This document shows, in pieces, positions 19,163 to 29,409 of a stretch of DNA of 64,000 nt. The translations under genes were made by a program, and so were the position numbers. The DNA is from Dyadobacter sandarakinus (lineage in GTDB: Bacteria; Bacteroidota; Bacteroidia; Cytophagales; Spirosomataceae), in the NCBI RefSeq assembly GCF_016894445.1, contig NZ_CP056775.1, forward strand, positions 1,366,001 to 1,430,000, in the 5' to 3' direction. The notes beneath the pieces were generated by a model, which saw only the letters and a list, made by a program, of their open reading frames with translations, was not told the DNA's origin and searched no databases. Within the stretch, counting starts at the first letter, position 1. Every line of letters begins with the position of its first letter.

Positions 19163-21325
19163 ATGAGAATTATTTTGCTGATTCTGACTGTTATCGTTTT
19201 TTCTTGTAACCCCAAAAAAGAAGTGAAAGAAGCATATCAATGGCCGGGTGCAGTTCCGCCCGTAGCAGAAAAAAAGGACCATGAGACCGGCATGCACGGT
19301 GACAAGCGAAATGACGAGTACTACTGGATGGCTGATTTTTTCAGCCAGGGACCCGACAGCAATAAGGTCGTGGAGTACCTTACCGCAGAAAATGCCTACA
19401 CGAATACTATGCTCTCCGGCACAAAGAAATTGCAGGAAGACCTTTACCATGAAATGAAGGCACGGATCAAGGAAAAAGATGAATCTGTACCTGTGTATTA
19501 CAATGGATACTGGTACTATACCCGGAGCGAGGAAGGCCAGCAATATTTCAAATACTGCCGGAAAAAGGGCTCGCTGAAAGCACCGGAAGAAGTGCTTTTG
19601 GATGTGGACCAAATGGCCGAGGGGCATTCCTACTTTTCAGCCAGTGGTTTCAATGTAAGCCCGGACAGTAAACTGCTCGCCTATGGCGTGGATACGGTTT
19701 CGCGGCGGCAGTATACCATTTATGTCAAAAATCTGGAAACCGGTGAAGTTTATCCCGACAAGATTTTCCCGACCAGCGGGGATTCCGAGTGGGCCAATGA
19801 TAACCGGACACTTTTTTATACTTCCACCAATTCCAAAACGCTCCTGAGCGAGAAGATCAAGCGGCATAAGCTAGGCACGGACGCAAAGTCCGATGTGGTC
19901 GTGTACCATGAGAAGGACAAGAGCAACTACATCGGCGTCGGCAAAACCAAGTCTGAGAAGTACATTGTGATCGGCTCGTCGGCAACCATGTCGTCCGAAA
20001 GCCGCATCCTGGATGCCAATGATCCGGAGGGTACATTCCAGGTTTTTCAACCCAGATTAAAGGATGTATTGTATGAGATCGAACATCAGGATGGTAAATT
20101 TCTGGTCGTGACCAACAAGGACGCCCTCAACTTCCGCCTGATGGAAACACCCGAAAGTCAGACCGAGGTAGCCCACTGGAAGGAAATCATCCCGAACCGA
20201 AAGGATGTGCTGCTGGAAGGTATCGACGTGTTCAAGGATCACCTGGTAATTACAGAGCGTAAAAACGGTTTGATCCAGCTGCGCATTCGTAATATCCGCA
20301 CCCAGGCTGAGCATTACGTTGATTTTGGCGAACCGGCTTATGCGGCTTACATCTCATCCAATCCCGAGTACGACAGCAAAAACCTGCGATATGTTTATAC
20401 CTCGCTCACAACACCCAGCTCGGTGTATGATTATGACATGGAAACGAAGAAAAAGGAGCTGAAAAAACGGCAGGAGGTAGTCGGCGGCTATGATCCGGAA
20501 GCATATGTCACCGAGCGGCTTTACGCCAGATCCCGGGATGGGGTGGAGGTACCTGTTTCTTTGGTTTACAAAAAAACAACAGAAAAATCGGCAGCAACGC
20601 CTTTACTGCTGTACGCCTACGGATCCTATGGCCACAGCATGGATGCGAGTTTCAGCAGCTCGCGCCTGAGCCTGCTCGACCGCGGTTTCATCTTCGCGAT
20701 CGCACATATTCGTGGCGGTCAGGAAATGGGTAGACAATGGTATGAAGACGGTAAGCTGCTCAGGAAGAAGAACACCTTCAATGATTTTATTGATTGCGCG
20801 GAGTACCTGATCGATAAAAAATATACATCACCGGCCCACCTGTATGCGGAAGGCGGCAGTGCGGGCGGCCTGCTGATGGGTGCCATCACCAATCTGCGGC
20901 CCGACCTCTGGCACGGCGTGATTGCCGACGTGCCTTTTGTGGATGTGGTAACCACCATGCTCGACGAGAGCATTCCCCTGACGACAAACGAGTTTGACGA
21001 ATGGGGCAATCCGAAAAAGAAGGAATATTACGATTATATGAAGTCGTACTCTCCTTATGATAATGTAACTAAGAAAGCCTACCCGAATATGCTGGTGACC
21101 ACCGGTCTGCACGATAGCCAGGTTCAGTACTTCGAACCGGCAAAATGGGTTGCCAGGCTTCGCACCCACAAAACCGACAAAAACGTGCTCCTTCTCAAAA
21201 CCAACATGGAAGCCGGTCACGGCGGCGCCTCCGGCCGGTTTGAATACCTGAAAGAAGTAGCGCTGCAGTACGCATTTATGTTCGCGCTTGAAGGCAAGGT
21301 GGAGGTGGAGGGGGAGGGTGAGTGA
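19163..21325 (+). CDS. Prolyl oligopeptidase-family (S9A) serine peptidase, oligopeptidase B-like lipoprotein
   Basis: This is a 720-residue serine peptidase of clan SC, family S9, closest in character to oligopeptidase B. A short lipoprotein signal (LILTVIVFSC, Cys15) suggests anchoring in the periplasm or outer membrane. Residues about 35-440 are the beta-propeller that filters substrates by size. The alpha/beta-hydrolase domain follows, with the triad visible as Ser566 (GGSAGG), Asp651 (TGLHDSQV) and His686 (EAGHGGASG). The stop codon is supplied by a GAGT tetranucleotide repeat, giving an unusual EVEGEGE end. It is convergent with metY. An AT-rich gap precedes it. Confidence 0.93.
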   Translation: MRIILLILTVIVFSCNPKKEVKEAYQWPGAVPPVAEKKDHETGMHGDKRNDEYYWMADFFSQGPDSNKVVEYLTAENAYTNTMLSGTKKLQEDLYHEMKARIKEKDESVPVYYNGYWYYTRSEEGQQYFKYCRKKGSLKAPEEVLLDVDQMAEGHSYFSASGFNVSPDSKLLAYGVDTVSRRQYTIYVKNLETGEVYPDKIFPTSGDSEWANDNRTLFYTSTNSKTLLSEKIKRHKLGTDAKSDVVVYHEKDKSNYIGVGKTKSEKYIVIGSSATMSSESRILDANDPEGTFQVFQPRLKDVLYEIEHQDGKFLVVTNKDALNFRLMETPESQTEVAHWKEIIPNRKDVLLEGIDVFKDHLVITERKNGLIQLRIRNIRTQAEHYVDFGEPAYAAYISSNPEYDSKNLRYVYTSLTTPSSVYDYDMETKKKELKKRQEVVGGYDPEAYVTERLYARSRDGVEVPVSLVYKKTTEKSAATPLLLYAYGSYGHSMDASFSSSRLSLLDRGFIFAIAHIRGGQEMGRQWYEDGKLLRKKNTFNDFIDCAEYLIDKKYTSPAHLYAEGGSAGGLLMGAITNLRPDLWHGVIADVPFVDVVTTMLDESIPLTTNEFDEWGNPKKKEYYDYMKSYSPYDNVTKKAYPNMLVTTGLHDSQVQYFEPAKWVARLRTHKTDKNVLLLKTNMEAGHGGASGRFEYLKEVALQYAFMFALEGKVEVEGEGE

Positions 21326-21350
21326 GTGAGTGAGTGAGTGAGTGAGTTTT
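21314..21350 (+). repeat. GAGT tetranucleotide repeat at the 3' end of the S9 peptidase gene
   Basis: A GTGA/GAGT run begins inside the last codons of the peptidase gene, provides its TGA stop, and continues about 25 bp beyond. In sense orientation it places TGA in all three frames. Confidence 0.9.
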
Positions 21351-21361
21351 AACCTCACCTT

Positions 21362-21430
21362 TGTCACCCTGAGCGGAGTCGAAGGGCTTTTTGGCGGCCG
21401 CATCGCCCTTCGACTCCGCTCAGGGTGACA
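21362..21430. repeat. Perfect 26-bp inverted repeat (palindromic element, inverted plus direct copy)
   Basis: The arm at 21362-21387 is the exact reverse complement of the arm at 21405-21430, separated by a 17-bp loop. The core is CTTCGACTCCGCTCAGGG. The pair could form a very stable hairpin in either transcript and lies between the convergent peptidase and metY genes. Confidence 0.95.
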
Positions 21431-21663
21431 GAGGTGGGCGTACCTGCTGACAAGCCGCCACTACTTGGTTGGGTGCCCTTCAACTGCGCTCAGGGTGACA
21501 GAGGTGGGCGTACCTGCTGACAAGTTGCCACTGCTTGGCTGGGTGCCCTTCGACTGCGCTCAGGGTGACAAAGGTGGGGTGCACCTGCTGACAGGCCGCC
21601 ACTACTTGGTTGGAAACCCCTTCGACTCCGCTCAGGATGACAAAGATGCGCTCAGGGTGACAG
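21406..21663 (+). repeat. 70-bp tandem repeat array carrying the CTTCGACTSCGCTCAGGG element
   Basis: Direct copies begin at 21406, 21476, 21546 and 21618, so the spacing is 70, 70 and 72 bp; a truncated fifth copy follows at about 21649. Each unit has the palindromic element plus a spacer of the type GTACCTGCTGACAAG. Any open frame through it is an artefact of the repeat. Confidence 0.92.
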
Positions 21664-21795
21664 AGGTGGGTACTTCGCAAGAGGTAAGTAGCAACTTACT
21701 CCTTCGGCGACAATGTAGTGCACGTCCTACTTTCCACATTTCAAGTTCAATCGCTTACAATTCAAACATTCTAACTTCAATACTCACCCACTCAC
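21664..21795. other. Non-coding stretch between repeat blocks
   Basis: I see no gene here. The sequence separates the 70-bp array from the metY-side repeats and contains degenerate matches to neither. Confidence 0.5.
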
Positions 21796-21836
21796 AACCC
21801 AATTACCTACCAACCCAATTACCTACCAACCCAATT
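21796..21836. repeat. 16-bp tandem repeat (AACCCAATTACCTACC)
   Basis: Two full copies (21796-21811 and 21812-21827) and a nine-base partial copy are identical. They lie immediately before the metY-side tetramer/octamer repeats. Confidence 0.9.
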
Positions 21837-23270
<1,434 letters not shown>

Positions 23271-23357
23271 TTACTTGAAAAGTATACCGGATCGGTAGTC
23301 TTTTGTTCTGCAAATAAATCGTGCAGGTTATGGAGGCAGGAAGAGGGCAGAGCAGGC

Positions 23358-24299
23358 TCAGAGTGAGGCTGAGATCTCCGTAATCAGCCGCCTGACGACA
23401 CCTTTGAGCGAGTCGGGTTCGAGGATGGTGGCTTCCGTCGCAAACATCAGGTACCACCTGCCAAAAGCATCCAGCGAGTCAGACAAAAAGGTCATTTCAA
23501 GCACATTGCCCATCAGTTTTTCCGAAACAAAGCCATAAAAGTAGCGCTGGCTCTGGATATAGCGGGCGGTTTGCTTGTCGATTGTAATCCTGACGAGCCG
23601 CAGGTTTTTGTTGTCCTGTGAACGATCCATAAACTCCTTCAAAGGGGCGTGCCGGTGTTCAAAAGGCTGGTCCGTCACCTCGATGTGCAGGATACGGTCC
23701 GAGCGGAAGTTGCGGTAACTTTGTCTCAGGTGGCAGAATGCGATGGTGTACCAGAACGCATTTTCATGGTAGATCCCCACCGGCTCAATCACGCGCTCAG
23801 TTATTTCCTCGACACCCATCGCAGCGTAGCGGATCCGGGCAATTTTTTTCTCGGATATACTTTTAAGTAAAAAATCAAACGTATTGCTCCTGGGTGCATG
23901 GAAGGGTGTCGTGAGCTGCCGCACTTCAATATGGTCTTCCAGGCTTTCCACCACCAATTTCTCCGAGCTGCGCAGCACGGCTTTCACCTTGTACATGGCC
24001 GACTGGTACTGCGATTGGGTAGAAAAATCGGTAAACTTCTGCATCAGCTTTTCGGCAGCAATGAAGGTCCGGGCTTCTTCTTTGGAAAACATGACCGGCG
24101 GCAGGCGGTACCCGTCCATGATAGAGTATCCTACGCCTGCTTCGCCCACAATGGGTACGCCGGCTTCCAGCAGAGAACTGATGTCGCGGTATACCGTCCT
24201 CAGACTGATCTCGAAACGATCGGCCAGGTCCTGTGCCTTCACGATCTTGCGTGATTGCAGCTGAATCAGGATTGCGGTAATTCTGTCAAAACGGTTCAT
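23358..24299 (-). CDS. YafY-type HTH/WYL-domain transcriptional regulator
   Basis: This regulator is about 313 residues long. It has an N-terminal HTH_11 domain (MNRFDRITAILIQLQSRKIVKAQDLADRFEIS split across two helices, then TVYRDISSLLEAGVPI) and a central WYL ligand-sensing domain (about 135-225, with ITERVIEPVGIYHENAFWYTIA in segments). A WCX-type C-terminal region follows. I choose the ATG at 24299 before MNRFDRI, because the upstream TTG at 24323 adds eight unconserved residues. It starts 30 bp after the LLM oxidoreductase gene and is probably co-transcribed, so it may control that oxidoreductase and itself. The effector is unknown. Confidence 0.9.
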   Translation of the reverse strand: MNRFDRITAILIQLQSRKIVKAQDLADRFEISLRTVYRDISSLLEAGVPIVGEAGVGYSIMDGYRLPPVMFSKEEARTFIAAEKLMQKFTDFSTQSQYQSAMYKVKAVLRSSEKLVVESLEDHIEVRQLTTPFHAPRSNTFDFLLKSISEKKIARIRYAAMGVEEITERVIEPVGIYHENAFWYTIAFCHLRQSYRNFRSDRILHIEVTDQPFEHRHAPLKEFMDRSQDNKNLRLVRITIDKQTARYIQSQRYFYGFVSEKLMGNVLEMTFLSDSLDAFGRWYLMFATEATILEPDSLKGVVRRLITEISASL

Positions 24300-24329
24300 G
24301 GGCGAGCATGGCTGTGCCCGCAAAATACT

Positions 24330-25346
24330 TTAAAGAACCGGTTCTCTCAAATTAAAAGCTTCGGAAATGAGCTCGAACGAGCGTATCCGGGTCTCCACCG
24401 TATCGGCCATCGTGGAAATGATGATCTCATCGGTCTCAAATGCATTGGCAAGATCCGTAAGCTGCTCTCTGACGGACTCAGGCGTACCAGAGACAATGCG
24501 ACCCGAGTTGTACCGTAACCTTTCAAGCTCACCTGCCGTAAACTGGTATTTGCGGACAGTCTCAGCATCAGGAAAGGGACCAAACTTGCCTTTTTCAAAT
24601 TCGATCAGGATGTAGTCCATGAGCTTACGCATGGCATCGGCTTTTTCCTCCGTTTCACCGCACAATGTGAACACAGACAAGATGGTACGCGGCTCCGGGT
24701 ACTGCTCCGACGGCCGGAACTTGCGCCTGTAACTCTCGACAACATCAGGACGCACAAAACCATTGATGAACTTCGCCACGGCCAAGCCCATCCCGAACCG
24801 GGCTGCAATTTCTGCACTTCCGCCACTGGAACTCAGGATCCATTGCTGGGGTATGGTCTCGGACATGGGTGTAGCCCAAATAAAGCCGCGCTCGGTAGCC
24901 GCCGTGTCCGTAAAAAACATCCGGAGATGTTCAAGCTGGCGCAGGTAACTTGCCTCGCTGAAATCATTGGACGGGTTGAGCAGGGAAGAGGTAACCCTGT
25001 CTGTTCCGGGTGCACGGCCCATACCCAGGTCGATCCGGCCCGGAAACATGGTTTCGAGCATACGAAAATTCTCTGCTACCTTCAATGCACTGTGATTGGG
25101 CAACATGATCCCGCCTGAGCCGATGCGGATATGCCGGGTGGCACCCGCAAGTCGTACCATCAATACTTCGGGCGTGGAGCCTGCCAGGAAGTTGGAGTTA
25201 TGGTGCTCAGACACCCAAAAACGGGAGTACCCGAGTTCTTCGGCCAGCTGGGCTGTTGCGATGGTTTCATCAATGGCCTCCCGTACCGTGCTTCCGCTCC
25301 GTACGATGGACTGGTCTAGGATTCCTAATTTTATGTTGGTGATCAT
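24330..25346 (-). CDS. LLM-class flavin-dependent oxidoreductase
   Basis: This is a 338-residue bacterial-luciferase-like monooxygenase, a cytoplasmic TIM-barrel flavoprotein of the MsnO8-type subgroup. Family hallmarks are ELGYSRFWVSEHHN near the N-terminus, IRIGSGGIMLPNHSALKVAE, and GRIDLGMGRAPGTD. The physiological substrate cannot be predicted. It is followed 30 bp later by the WYL regulator on the same strand. A perfect 10-bp inverted repeat lies four bases upstream of its ATG and could be an operator or a leader hairpin. Confidence 0.92.
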   Translation of the reverse strand: MITNIKLGILDQSIVRSGSTVREAIDETIATAQLAEELGYSRFWVSEHHNSNFLAGSTPEVLMVRLAGATRHIRIGSGGIMLPNHSALKVAENFRMLETMFPGRIDLGMGRAPGTDRVTSSLLNPSNDFSEASYLRQLEHLRMFFTDTAATERGFIWATPMSETIPQQWILSSSGGSAEIAARFGMGLAVAKFINGFVRPDVVESYRRKFRPSEQYPEPRTILSVFTLCGETEEKADAMRKLMDYILIEFEKGKFGPFPDAETVRKYQFTAGELERLRYNSGRIVSGTPESVREQLTDLANAFETDEIIISTMADTVETRIRSFELISEAFNLREPVL

Positions 25347-25350
25347 GTTG

Positions 25351-25379
25351 CTGCTGTTGTTACTGGTTTACAACAGCAG
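25351..25379. promoter_or_regulatory. Perfect 10-bp inverted repeat just upstream of the LLM start codon
   Basis: CTGCTGTTGT (25351-25360) and ACAACAGCAG (25370-25379) flank a 9-bp spacer, four bases upstream of the ATG at 25346. Similar outer words (TCATG/CATGA) extend the symmetry with gaps. It could be an operator of the downstream WYL regulator or a hairpin over the ribosome-loading region. Confidence 0.6.
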
Positions 25380-25453
25380 ATCATGAAAATTGTATCCCGT
25401 AAATGCCGTCCGAGCACTTACCCGCGGGAAAGCAACTACGCAAATGCGCCGGG

Positions 25454-25921
25454 TCAGGGATTTTTCTTCCAGTAGGTAGACTTGCCAAAAAGAGGAATTC
25501 CGACGTAGCTCCGGATTTCAAGGGTCTGATCCCTTAGTTTCATAAAGCAGCTGTACGTTCTGCCGGTTTTGCTGTCATACATTTTTCCATTATCCCATAA
25601 TCCATCTTCATACAGGAAGCCTGAAAAAACTTCTACCTCATTCAAAGGTCGTCCACGAAGCTTCTCATCCGGGTTTTGCACATCCTTCCGAAACTCTTTT
25701 CCATCATCATCAAGCAGATTCTGGCCGGCGATGAAACGGCCGTTGTATACCGAACCGCTCTTATAAATCTCCAGCCTCGTGTTCTGGTCTTCGCTGATCC
25801 ATTCACCGATTACCTGATCAGCGGGCTCCTGGCTGAAAACCGCATGGAACACAAGAAAAAAAATTATGGTAAAAGTAATCCGGATCAAACTGGGAGAGGG
25901 TAGATAAAACAAGTTTTTCAA
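25454..25921 (-). CDS. DUF2147 domain secreted protein
   Basis: This is a 155-residue exported protein of the DUF2147 family. A signal peptide (FTIIFFLVFHAVFSQ) is followed by the typical GEWISEDQNTRLEIYKSG opening. The rest carries NGKMYDSKTGRTYSCFMKL and LEIRSYVGIPLFGKSTYWKK. Members are small periplasmic beta-barrel proteins of uncertain role. No ATG precedes the signal sequence; the start is probably the TTG at 25921, though a downstream alternative is possible. It appears to be monocistronic. Confidence 0.85.
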   Translation of the reverse strand: MKNLFYLPSPSLIRITFTIIFFLVFHAVFSQEPADQVIGEWISEDQNTRLEIYKSGSVYNGRFIAGQNLLDDDGKEFRKDVQNPDEKLRGRPLNEVEVFSGFLYEDGLWDNGKMYDSKTGRTYSCFMKLRDQTLEIRSYVGIPLFGKSTYWKKNP

Positions 25922-26263
25922 GGGACAATTTTCTTCAGAATGTACTACTATAAGACAATTTGAAATATTCCGGGCAGGTATGTTCTTATTCGAATAGTGT
26001 GCATTTGGAGCAAATAGAGGTACTTATTTAACGCTGTTAAATTAGCTTCTCTAAGCAGAACTAATGAAACTTCGTTTTAAAAGCTATAATTTTCATTTCA
26101 CCGGCGATTTAAGTACCATTTGTTAAAGGTGAAATTCACACAATATACAACCATTCGGGAAATTGTAAAATTTTAACTTCTGCTATCCGGATCGTGGCTA
26201 CGTGAAGGGAGATTGATGACATAAATAATCCCGGATCTACTTTATAGAATCTTTACTACAAAA
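25922..26263. other. AT-rich intergenic region between divergent genes, with two inverted repeats
   Basis: No gene is visible. It contains ATTTAAC/GTTAAAT (26026-26032 and 26036-26042) and ATTTCACC/GGTGAAAT (26095-26102 and 26128-26135). These may be regulator sites for the divergent DUF2147 and histidine kinase genes. No exact TAnnTTTG box was found. Confidence 0.5.
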
Positions 26264-27577
26264 TTGATCTTATTTAGAATTAATATTACATTTGTTACGT
26301 TTCATATTCTGAGTACTGCATCGACAATCAAACAAGATAAAAAAGTGAAGAAGACGGCTACACCCATACCGGCTGATGAAAAGGAGCGGCTGATCAGGCT
26401 GGCGGATTTGGACATTGATTATTCCCAGCATCATGAGGGTTTACAGCACCTGGCCAGGCTTGCGGCGGCGGTGACCGGCACCAGCATGTCCATGATCAAC
26501 CTCATCGATTCGCTTACACAATGGACGATCTCGAACTATGGGCTGGATATCCAGCAACTCATGCGTGAGGACTCCGTGTGTCAGTACACGATTATGGCAG
26601 AGGACTCCCTGGAAGTGGGAGATTTGAGTCAGGACGAGCGCTTTCAGAACAAGGATTTTGTAGTACAGGCCCCATTAGTAAGGTATTATTATGGCATTCC
26701 GTTGCGCACCAGTGCGGGTACGGCTGTCGGCGCCTTGTGCGTGATGGACCAGAAAAGCCGCCACCTGGAACCTGAGAAGGTCGAAATGCTGAAAATCATT
26801 GCAGATGAAGTAGTTACACGGCTAAAAACCCTGCGAATGGTGGAGAGTCTTAAAAATCGGCTCGTGGAGTCGCGGCAGTCGCAGAAGAAAGTTGCGCATG
26901 ATATACGCGGCCCGCTGGGCGGGATCATCGGACTGGCCAAGATCATCAGTGACCTGGGAGAGGCCAACGAAATCGGCGAAGTAATTGAATTTATGCACTT
27001 AATACAGAATAGCGGGAAATCCGTGCTCGATATGGCAGAAGAAATACTCGGCAGATCAGAAGATACCAATGTTCCGGGGTTGAACGGAAAAAAAGAACGC
27101 ACTGTGTTTAACCTGGCTGTGTTGAGGGAGAAAGTGGTGACGCTGTATGGCCCCCAGGCCCGCCAGAAGCAGATTGACATGAGCGTGAGTACTTCGGGGC
27201 TGACGGAAAATATTCCGTTTACAGGTAGTAAGCTCCTGCAAATCGCCGGAAACCTGATCTCGAACGCCATCAAATTTACGCCGACAGATGGTCATCTCGA
27301 AGTGGATCTCAACCTGATCATCGACCCGAGCAAACCGGTATTGAAAATCACCGTACTGGACACCGGGCTGGGAATGGCACCTGAGACGATTGAGGCAATA
27401 CTTTCGGGAGGAGCAACTTCGAGCAATGGAACAGAGGGCGAGCAGGGATATGGGTTCGGGCTGGCGCTTGTCAAACACCTTGTCGAAAGCCTGAACGGTC
27501 ATATCGACGTGTTTTCGAGGCCGGGCAGGGGTACCCGGTTTGAAGTGGTGATTCCGCAGAATATTTACGGTACCTGA
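26264..27577 (+). CDS. Soluble GAF-domain sensor histidine kinase
   Basis: This is a cytoplasmic histidine kinase of up to 437 residues. A GAF domain (about 57-200: TGTSMSMINLIDSLTQW, then YYYGIPLRTSAGTAVGALCV) precedes a HisKA helix whose phospho-acceptor His lies in KKVAHDIRGPLGGIIG. A HATPase_c domain follows, with N-box GNLISNAIKFTP, G1 LDTGLGMAP and G2 YGFGLALVKHL. There is no membrane segment and no adjacent response regulator, so it is an orphan kinase. The start is uncertain: no ATG precedes the GAF domain, leaving a TTG at 26264 or a GTG at 26345. It ends one base from the convergent SRPBCC gene. Confidence 0.88.
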   Translation: MILFRINITFVTFHILSTASTIKQDKKVKKTATPIPADEKERLIRLADLDIDYSQHHEGLQHLARLAAAVTGTSMSMINLIDSLTQWTISNYGLDIQQLMREDSVCQYTIMAEDSLEVGDLSQDERFQNKDFVVQAPLVRYYYGIPLRTSAGTAVGALCVMDQKSRHLEPEKVEMLKIIADEVVTRLKTLRMVESLKNRLVESRQSQKKVAHDIRGPLGGIIGLAKIISDLGEANEIGEVIEFMHLIQNSGKSVLDMAEEILGRSEDTNVPGLNGKKERTVFNLAVLREKVVTLYGPQARQKQIDMSVSTSGLTENIPFTGSKLLQIAGNLISNAIKFTPTDGHLEVDLNLIIDPSKPVLKITVLDTGLGMAPETIEAILSGGATSSNGTEGEQGYGFGLALVKHLVESLNGHIDVFSRPGRGTRFEVVIPQNIYGT

Positions 27578-27578
27578 C

Positions 27579-28043
27579 TCAGTCGGCCGGGCGTGACATG
27601 CGTTCGTGCAACTGACCAAGGATCAGGGGCCACGCTTCATTGTGCAGGTCACGGGAAGCCGTATCTGCAAACCCGGCGTGGGTCAGCTTGATGAACGTAC
27701 CCACCTCATGCGGCACTAGCTCGATCGTCAGCAGCGTTTCGGCTCCGCGGGTACCGCTGGCACCCGTAATCCAGGTCATTTCCACACGGTGGGGCTCCTC
27801 AATGCTCAGGAAACGGCCGTAATGCGGGTGGCGGATGCCTCCGTAAAATGTTTCAAAATAAAAAGGACAGTTAGGCTCAGGCTTGCCCAGCAGAGAGCCG
27901 GGGGCTGCAAACCAGAGATCAAATTCGGTTGTCCACGCCCGGAAAACCTTTATAACAGGCAATGCAAGCAGTTTCTCTACCTTCAAACTCAGCGGTCGCA
28001 GGGTAAGGTCCGGGGGACATATAACAGCAGTTTTTGACTCCAT
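27579..28043 (-). CDS. SRPBCC/AHSA1-type protein
   Basis: This is a 154-residue protein of the START/Bet v1-like superfamily, Aha1-C (AHSA1) type. The opening LALPVIKVFRAWTTEFDLWFAAPG is the usual helix-grip start, and RVEMTWITGA, LLTIELVPHE and FIKLTHAGFAD form the beta-sheet. It should be cytoplasmic and may bind a hydrophobic ligand, but members have no common reaction. It is convergent with the histidine kinase, with a one-base gap, and the ATG at 28043 is clear. Confidence 0.88.
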   Translation of the reverse strand: MESKTAVICPPDLTLRPLSLKVEKLLALPVIKVFRAWTTEFDLWFAAPGSLLGKPEPNCPFYFETFYGGIRHPHYGRFLSIEEPHRVEMTWITGASGTRGAETLLTIELVPHEVGTFIKLTHAGFADTASRDLHNEAWPLILGQLHERMSRPAD

Positions 28044-28176
28044 CGTATTGGGTTAAAAATTTGGGTGGAAGCTATTCAAATAATGATGCTAATGCAAAGA
28101 AGCGCCCGGCTTTTGGCATTGTGACGAACCGGTTGCAAATTTGCTGCCTTCCAAAAGCCTTTTCCCGGCATCATGT

Positions 28177-29406
28177 ATGGTCTTGAAACTTCACCGTGGC
28201 CTTGTCGCCGCCGTAGCAGATGCACTCCAAAGCATTTTTGTACAAAACCGCCAGGCCGACCGCGTGGTGGAACAACTGCTGAAATCCAATAAAAAATGGG
28301 GTGCCCGCGACCGCGCGTTCCTGGCGGAGCACGTGTATGACATCGTGCGCTGGTGGCGGCTCATTAAGTATGTCAGTGAAAAAGAGCACGTCAGCGATCA
28401 GCCTGGATTCTGGGAAATCGTAGGAGCCTGGCTGATTATCAAACCCCTGCATCTGCAAAATGCCGAAGCAAACCAGCTGCCGGACTGGTCTGAATGGATG
28501 TACCTCCGGCAGGATGTTGTGCTTGCAAGGTACCAGGATGCATTGGCAATCAGGAAAATAGCCGGTTCCGTGCCTGACTGGCTCGACGAGGTTTGCAGCC
28601 GGGAGCTGGGCGACGCCTGGGATGACGAGCTGGCCGCATTGAACCGCCCTGCACTGCCGGTACTTCGCGCCAATACCCTGAAAACAACACGCGACCAGCT
28701 TGCTGATCTGCTCGGCCATGAGCAGGTAGAGCTTTTGCCCGGATTGCCGGATGCATTGGTCCTGAAAAAACGACAGAATGTGCAGCAACTCGAATCATAT
28801 CAGCAGGGACTTTTTGAAGTGCAGGACGCGGGCTCTCAGCTTATCGCTCCTTACCTGGACATTCAGCCGGGCATGAGCGTGATCGATGCCTGTGCCGGGG
28901 CAGGAGGGAAAACACTCCATATCGGCGCATTGCTCCGTCAAACCGGATCCGTACTTTCCATGGACGTGGAACCGTTCAAGCTGGCCGAGCTGACGAAGCG
29001 TGCCGCACGGAGCGGGATGACGAATGTAGAAACCATCGTGATCCAGGGGCTCGATTCGATTAAAAATCTGGCAGGTACAGCGGACCGGCTCCTGCTCGAT
29101 GTGCCCTGCTCGGGCCTGGGCGTGCTCAGGCGTAATCCTGATTCCAAATGGAAGCTGAAACCCGCATTTCTAGACCAGATCCGTAAGATTCAATGGGATA
29201 TACTCAGCAACTATGCTGCGATGGTGAAAAAAGGAGGTAAGATGGTGTATGCCACATGCAGTATTTTACCGTCCGAGTCCGAGGAGCAGGTTCAACGTTT
29301 TCTCAAATCCTTCCCCGATGAATGGACATTGATCTCGGAGCAAAGGACTTCTCCTGCCCGCGATGGTTTTGACGGTTTCTATATGGCGCTGATGCAGCGC
29401 AAGTGA
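28177..29406 (+). CDS. RsmB/NOP-family SAM-dependent RNA cytosine-C5 methyltransferase
   Basis: This is an RNA m5C methyltransferase of about 409 residues. The N-terminal NusB-like part (about 1-140) is followed by the catalytic Rossmann domain. SAM-binding motif I is IDACAGAGGKTLHIGAL. The two family cysteines are in LDVPCSGLGVLRRNPD (catalytic, motif IV) and YATCSILPSESEEQ (motif VI). I take the ATG at 28177 (MVLKLHRGLV), because the in-frame TTG at 28141 adds only 12 poorly conserved residues. Whether the target is 16S C967 or another site cannot be told. It ends three bases from the convergent DoxX gene. Confidence 0.92.
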   Translation: MVLKLHRGLVAAVADALQSIFVQNRQADRVVEQLLKSNKKWGARDRAFLAEHVYDIVRWWRLIKYVSEKEHVSDQPGFWEIVGAWLIIKPLHLQNAEANQLPDWSEWMYLRQDVVLARYQDALAIRKIAGSVPDWLDEVCSRELGDAWDDELAALNRPALPVLRANTLKTTRDQLADLLGHEQVELLPGLPDALVLKKRQNVQQLESYQQGLFEVQDAGSQLIAPYLDIQPGMSVIDACAGAGGKTLHIGALLRQTGSVLSMDVEPFKLAELTKRAARSGMTNVETIVIQGLDSIKNLAGTADRLLLDVPCSGLGVLRRNPDSKWKLKPAFLDQIRKIQWDILSNYAAMVKKGGKMVYATCSILPSESEEQVQRFLKSFPDEWTLISEQRTSPARDGFDGFYMALMQRK

Positions 29407-29409
29407 TCC

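Noticed and set aside
21314-21350. Phase-variable contingency repeat controlling the peptidase gene
   Set aside because: The repeat is at the 3' end and past the catalytic residues, so length changes would only alter the last few residues, not switch the gene.
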